The position numbers and the translations under genes were made by a program. A DNA stretch of 64,000 nucleotides from an uncultured Eubacteriales bacterium (lineage in GTDB: Bacteria; Bacillota; Clostridia; Oscillospirales; CAG-382), in contig CAKSOW010000004.1 of the NCBI GenBank assembly GCA_934479825.1, positions 59,288 through 123,287 of the forward strand, in the 5' to 3' direction. The notes beneath the pieces were generated by a model. It ran no database searches. It was not told the DNA's origin and saw nothing but the letters and a program-made list of their open reading frames with translations. The stretch's first letter is position 1. Every line of letters starts with the position of its first letter. Shown one piece after another: positions 61,771 to 64,000 of this stretch.

Positions 61771-62693
61771 TTGTTTCCTTCTTTCAAAAAATCCCTGTAA
61801 TGCGCCAATGCTTTGAGGATATATTCCTCAGTTTCTTTTGGAGAAATGATGCTTCGGGGAATATACTTTCTCAAAGATTCCGCTTTGAAGGTAATCTTTT
61901 CTTCCTGATTCGGCTTCCGCTCACGCATGATTTCGAGAATTTTATCAGCGTTCAGTTTTCCTTCTTTTGAAAACTGTTTCATTTTAAGTGCCTGTGCGAG
62001 TGAAGGCGTTGCTTCCTCACACTTGATAGTATCAAGAAGAAGCTCCTGTTCTTCCCGTGAAAGATACGAAAGCTCCACTGCGGGACGAAAAGCAATTTTA
62101 TCTTCGTCAACCATATCAAGCAACTCTTTTATTAGTTCAGTGAGACGTATGTATCTCCTTACCTGCTCACGACTGTCATTGTGAATCTTTCCAAGCTCGT
62201 CTCCAGTTCTTAACTTTGCCACCATTGGTGTCGAAGACATATCGGTACGTTTTCCCTGTCGTTTTAAGGCGTCCATTCTCATCTTGTACGAAAAGGCAAG
62301 CTCGCTCGGAAGAAGCTTTGTGCGCTGAAAGTTTGATTCGACCATCATGACAACAGCCTCATCATAGCTAATGTTACGGATCTCAGCTTTCAGAGTTTTG
62401 ATCCCTGCAAGTTCACAGGCTTTCTTACGCCTGTGTCCGGCAACAAGCTCATATCTGCCGTCCGCCTTTTTTCGAACTATGGCAGGGACGATAATCCCGT
62501 TTTCCTCAATGCTCTTCACTAATTTGTACATATCCTCATCAACACGGACTTTAAACGGATGATTTGGTGCATCGTCGATTTCCGAGAGAGGTATATCCAT
62601 TATCTTTGGGCGTTTTGATTCGCTACGGCTTGACTCACTTGAAAACAGCTCGTTATAGCCTGTAAGACCTAAATCCACTCTGTTATTTTTCAA
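61767..62693 (-). CDS. parB: ParB partition protein
   Basis: The 308-residue product has a ParB/Srx N-terminal domain (KVRVDEDMYKLVKSIEENG, VAGHRRKKACELAG), where the GHRR box binds CTP in ParB proteins. A helix-turn-helix follows (REQVRRYIRLTELIKELLD). It overlaps the end of parA by 11 bases. Function: centromere binding for segregation of the excised or integrated element. A possible operator/parS-like repeat lies upstream of parA at 63504-63572. Confidence 0.9.
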   Translation of the reverse strand: MKNNRVDLGLTGYNELFSSESSRSESKRPKIMDIPLSEIDDAPNHPFKVRVDEDMYKLVKSIEENGIIVPAIVRKKADGRYELVAGHRRKKACELAGIKTLKAEIRNISYDEAVVMMVESNFQRTKLLPSELAFSYKMRMDALKRQGKRTDMSSTPMVAKLRTGDELGKIHNDSREQVRRYIRLTELIKELLDMVDEDKIAFRPAVELSYLSREEQELLLDTIKCEEATPSLAQALKMKQFSKEGKLNADKILEIMRERKPNQEEKITFKAESLRKYIPRSIISPKETEEYILKALAHYRDFLKEGNK

Positions 62694-63474
62694 TTGAAAC
62701 TACCTCCTTTGAAAACGCTTCGTATGTCATTGCTGCCTTACAGTTCCTGTCATAAGCAAATATGCTTTTTCCTTCGATACTGCTTTCGGGTATTCTTACA
62801 GAGTGCGGAATTTCCGTATCAAACACCCGAATACCGCCGCCAACCGACTCACGCAAGGAAGCACTTATATTCTTAGCGTTGTTTGTTCGTCCGTTAACCA
62901 TGGTAAGGAGTATGCCGTCAATCGAAAGCGCGGGATTGATTTGTCTTTTGACCTTTGCAATAGATCTGAGAAGAAGATTCAATCCTTTTGTAGACAAGAA
63001 GTTGGGTTGTGACGGAATAATGATGCTGTCTGCAGCTGCAAGTGCATTGATCGTCATAAGCCCAAGAGAAGGCATACAGTCGATAAGGATATAGTCGTAA
63101 GACTTTTTGAAATGCTTTATGCAGTTTTTTAAGATCAGTTCGCGGCTCATGACATTGAAAAGACTGATTTCAATGCCGGACAATTCAATGTTTGACGGAA
63201 TAAGGTCGATACCTTCTTCATGATGAAAGAGAATGTTTTCCTTATCAAGCGTCTCGTCCTCTATGACGCTCTGCATCAAAGTGGAAAGAGAAGCCTCTAA
63301 TTCGTCGGGATTCCGAATTCCAAGACTGACAGAAAGGCTTCCTTGCGGATCCGCGTCTATTACAAGCACTTTCTTTCCGAGCTTTGAAAGCCCTACTCCG
63401 AGATTTACCGTTGTGGTGCTCTTTGCGACGCCGCCTTTTTGGTTGGTGATTGCAATTACTTTTGCTTCACTCAT
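62683..63474 (-). CDS. parA: ParA partition ATPase
   Basis: GGAGGAG precedes the ATG at 63474. The 263-residue product begins AKVIAITNQKGGVAKSTT, the deviant Walker A of ParA proteins (residues 13-20), with VLVIDADPQGS and YILIDCMPSLGLM as further nucleotide-binding motifs. It moves the ParB-bound element DNA for inheritance. It is the first gene of the leftward operon, 239 bases from the tRNA-Asn 3' end. Length and motifs are complete. Confidence 0.95.
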   Translation of the reverse strand: MSEAKVIAITNQKGGVAKSTTTVNLGVGLSKLGKKVLVIDADPQGSLSVSLGIRNPDELEASLSTLMQSVIEDETLDKENILFHHEEGIDLIPSNIELSGIEISLFNVMSRELILKNCIKHFKKSYDYILIDCMPSLGLMTINALAAADSIIIPSQPNFLSTKGLNLLLRSIAKVKRQINPALSIDGILLTMVNGRTNNAKNISASLRESVGGGIRVFDTEIPHSVRIPESSIEGKSIFAYDRNCKAAMTYEAFSKEVVSIEK

Positions 63475-63503
63475 AATTTGCTCCTCCTAAATTAATTGGA
63501 TAG

Positions 63504-63572
63504 GACACGGTTTTCAGAAACAGAGAGATAAAATATGATTTTGAAGTGATTTACTCTTGCAACAACCGTGTC
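63504..63572. promoter_or_regulatory. inverted repeat upstream of parA, possible operator or parS
   Basis: GACACGGTT (63504-63512) and AACCGTGTC (63564-63572) form a perfect 9-bp inverted repeat with 51 bases between. It lies 30 bases before parA, where an autoregulatory operator or parS site would be expected. No convincing promoter consensus with normal spacing was found here. Confidence 0.4.
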
Positions 63573-63674
63573 AATATTTGGGTTAACAGTCATTCGGCAG
63601 AGCCACGAAAATGCGCAGGCGAACGATAGGAAATAAACCGTAAAAAATGTATAACGTTATACGCCGTAAACGCA

Positions 63675-63709
63675 AAAAAAGACTTGAAAACATAGTGTTT
63701 TCAAGTCTT
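63675..63709 (-). terminator. Rho-independent terminator after tRNA-Asn
   Basis: A perfect 14-bp stem (63696-63709 with 63679-63692, AAGACTTGAAAACA arm) with a three-base loop is followed on the minus strand by a run of seven T. It ends the rRNA/tRNA transcript and marks the chromosomal side next to the element. Confidence 0.93.
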
Positions 63710-63713
63710 CTCG

Positions 63714-63789
<76 letters not shown>

Positions 63790-63854
63790 ATATTTCGGAA
63801 AATCAGCTTAAAAATTAAATTCCTCATCAGCCGCTAATTTTCCGGTTTAATTGC

Positions 63855-63887
63855 TAACAGTCGGACTACCAACTGAGCTAAGGAGGA
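63855..63887 (-). pseudogene. truncated tRNA-Asn-like fragment
   Basis: A 25-bp direct repeat of the tRNA-Asn 5' part (63866-63890 equals 63768-63792) is followed by GACTGTTAG, similar to the anticodon region, after a short deletion. No T arm or acceptor 3' half follows. It lies between the 5S and the intact tRNA, offset by 98 bases, and looks like a recombination or deletion scar. Confidence 0.7.
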
Positions 63888-63898
63888 ATAAACAGAAG

Positions 63899-63921
63899 AA
63901 AGGATGATAAAATCATCCTTT
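63899..63921 (-). terminator. hairpin after 5S rRNA
   Basis: AAAGGATGA pairs with TCATCCTTT (9 bp) directly after the 5S 3' end, followed on the minus strand by CTTCTG. It lacks a clear T run, so it may be a processing signal rather than a terminator. Confidence 0.5.
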
Positions 63922-64000
63922 GGTGTTAGCATTGCCCTATCTTACCAAGCCGTCGCCAGCTAAGTATTGTCGGCACAGGTGATCTTAACTACCGTGTTCG
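63922..64000 (-). rRNA. rrf: 5S ribosomal RNA, 3' part
   Basis: On the minus strand the window starts with CGAACACGGTAGTTAAG, the conserved 5S segment. Loop E and helix IV/V sequences follow, ending near GGGCAATGCTAACACC. About the first third of the gene lies outside the window. It marks the end of a chromosomal rRNA operon. Confidence 0.9.

Noticed and set aside
63540..63575. TTGACA on the minus strand before parA as a promoter
   Set aside because: No acceptable -10 element occurs 16-18 bases downstream, so only the inverted repeat is reported.

Overview
The window looks like one end of a large integrative conjugative element (ICE) in a gut-type Firmicute of class Clostridia, probably Oscillospiraceae/Ruminococcaceae. 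This is inferred from moderate G+C, strong GGAGG ribosome sites, frequent TTG starts, a PrgI/VirB4/VirD4 secretion system of the Clostridia ICE type, SLH, cohesin and dockerin modules, and SpaA/Cna_B adhesin repeats. At the right edge lie the 3' end of a 5S rRNA gene, a tRNA-Asn fragment, an intact tRNA-Asn and its terminator, all on the minus strand. The element starts just beyond the tRNA 3' end. Almost every gene from 3.4 to 63.5 kb is on the minus strand, so transcription runs right to left.

From right to left: (1) 63.5-60.4 kb, partition and maintenance: ParA, ParB, a RelE/Gp49-like toxin and a CpaE-like protein with a degenerate P-loop. (2) 60.3-49.8 kb, surface genes: a membrane-anchored exported protein, a sortase, a transglutaminase-like protein, and a 2491-residue adhesin with a thioester domain and about 21 SpaA-type repeats. 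(3) 49.6-36.3 kb, conjugation and replication: pilin-like protein, VirB6/TrbL-like protein, C39 peptidase, DUF3789, PrgI, split VirB4, DUF6100, replication-relaxation protein, VirD4, RepA_N initiator, DUF5697 and an S1-domain protein. No relaxase is visible. (4) 36.2-34.1 kb, two site-specific recombinases, one serine and one tyrosine, each next to a pair of inverted repeats that flank a perfect TTGACA-17-TATAAT promoter. (5) 34.0-23.1 kb, six tightly packed exported-protein genes: an SLH-anchored cohesin, two membrane cohesins, a cohesin lipoprotein, a Ser/Thr-rich secreted protein and a 2027-residue dockerin/LRR protein. (6) 22.9-19.8 kb, a membrane protein, an AAA-CYTH protein, a metallophosphoesterase and a frameshifted HD hydrolase. 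(7) 19.8-12.5 kb, a second pair of large exported proteins. (8) 12.0-3.4 kb, a phage-like DNA-processing operon: SF2 helicase, sliding clamp DnaN, SSB, and a MoxR/VWA pair. (9) 0-3.3 kb, plus-strand accessory genes: a DUF3396-like partial gene, an unknown gene and a DUF4365 protein.

The main discovery is the switch region. A perfect 26-bp inverted repeat (34141-34166 and 34415-34440) flanks 248 bp that hold a consensus promoter and a hairpin, beside a tyrosine recombinase with all catalytic residues. As assembled, the promoter points away from the surface operon, which predicts an OFF state; inversion would switch the operon ON. A second inverted pair (35470-35493 and 35615-35638), beside the serine recombinase, flanks another consensus promoter that would drive the tyrosine recombinase if inverted. 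I infer a two-stage phase-variation system controlling a cellulosome-like cohesin/dockerin surface assembly on a mobile element. Inversion itself cannot be shown from one assembly.
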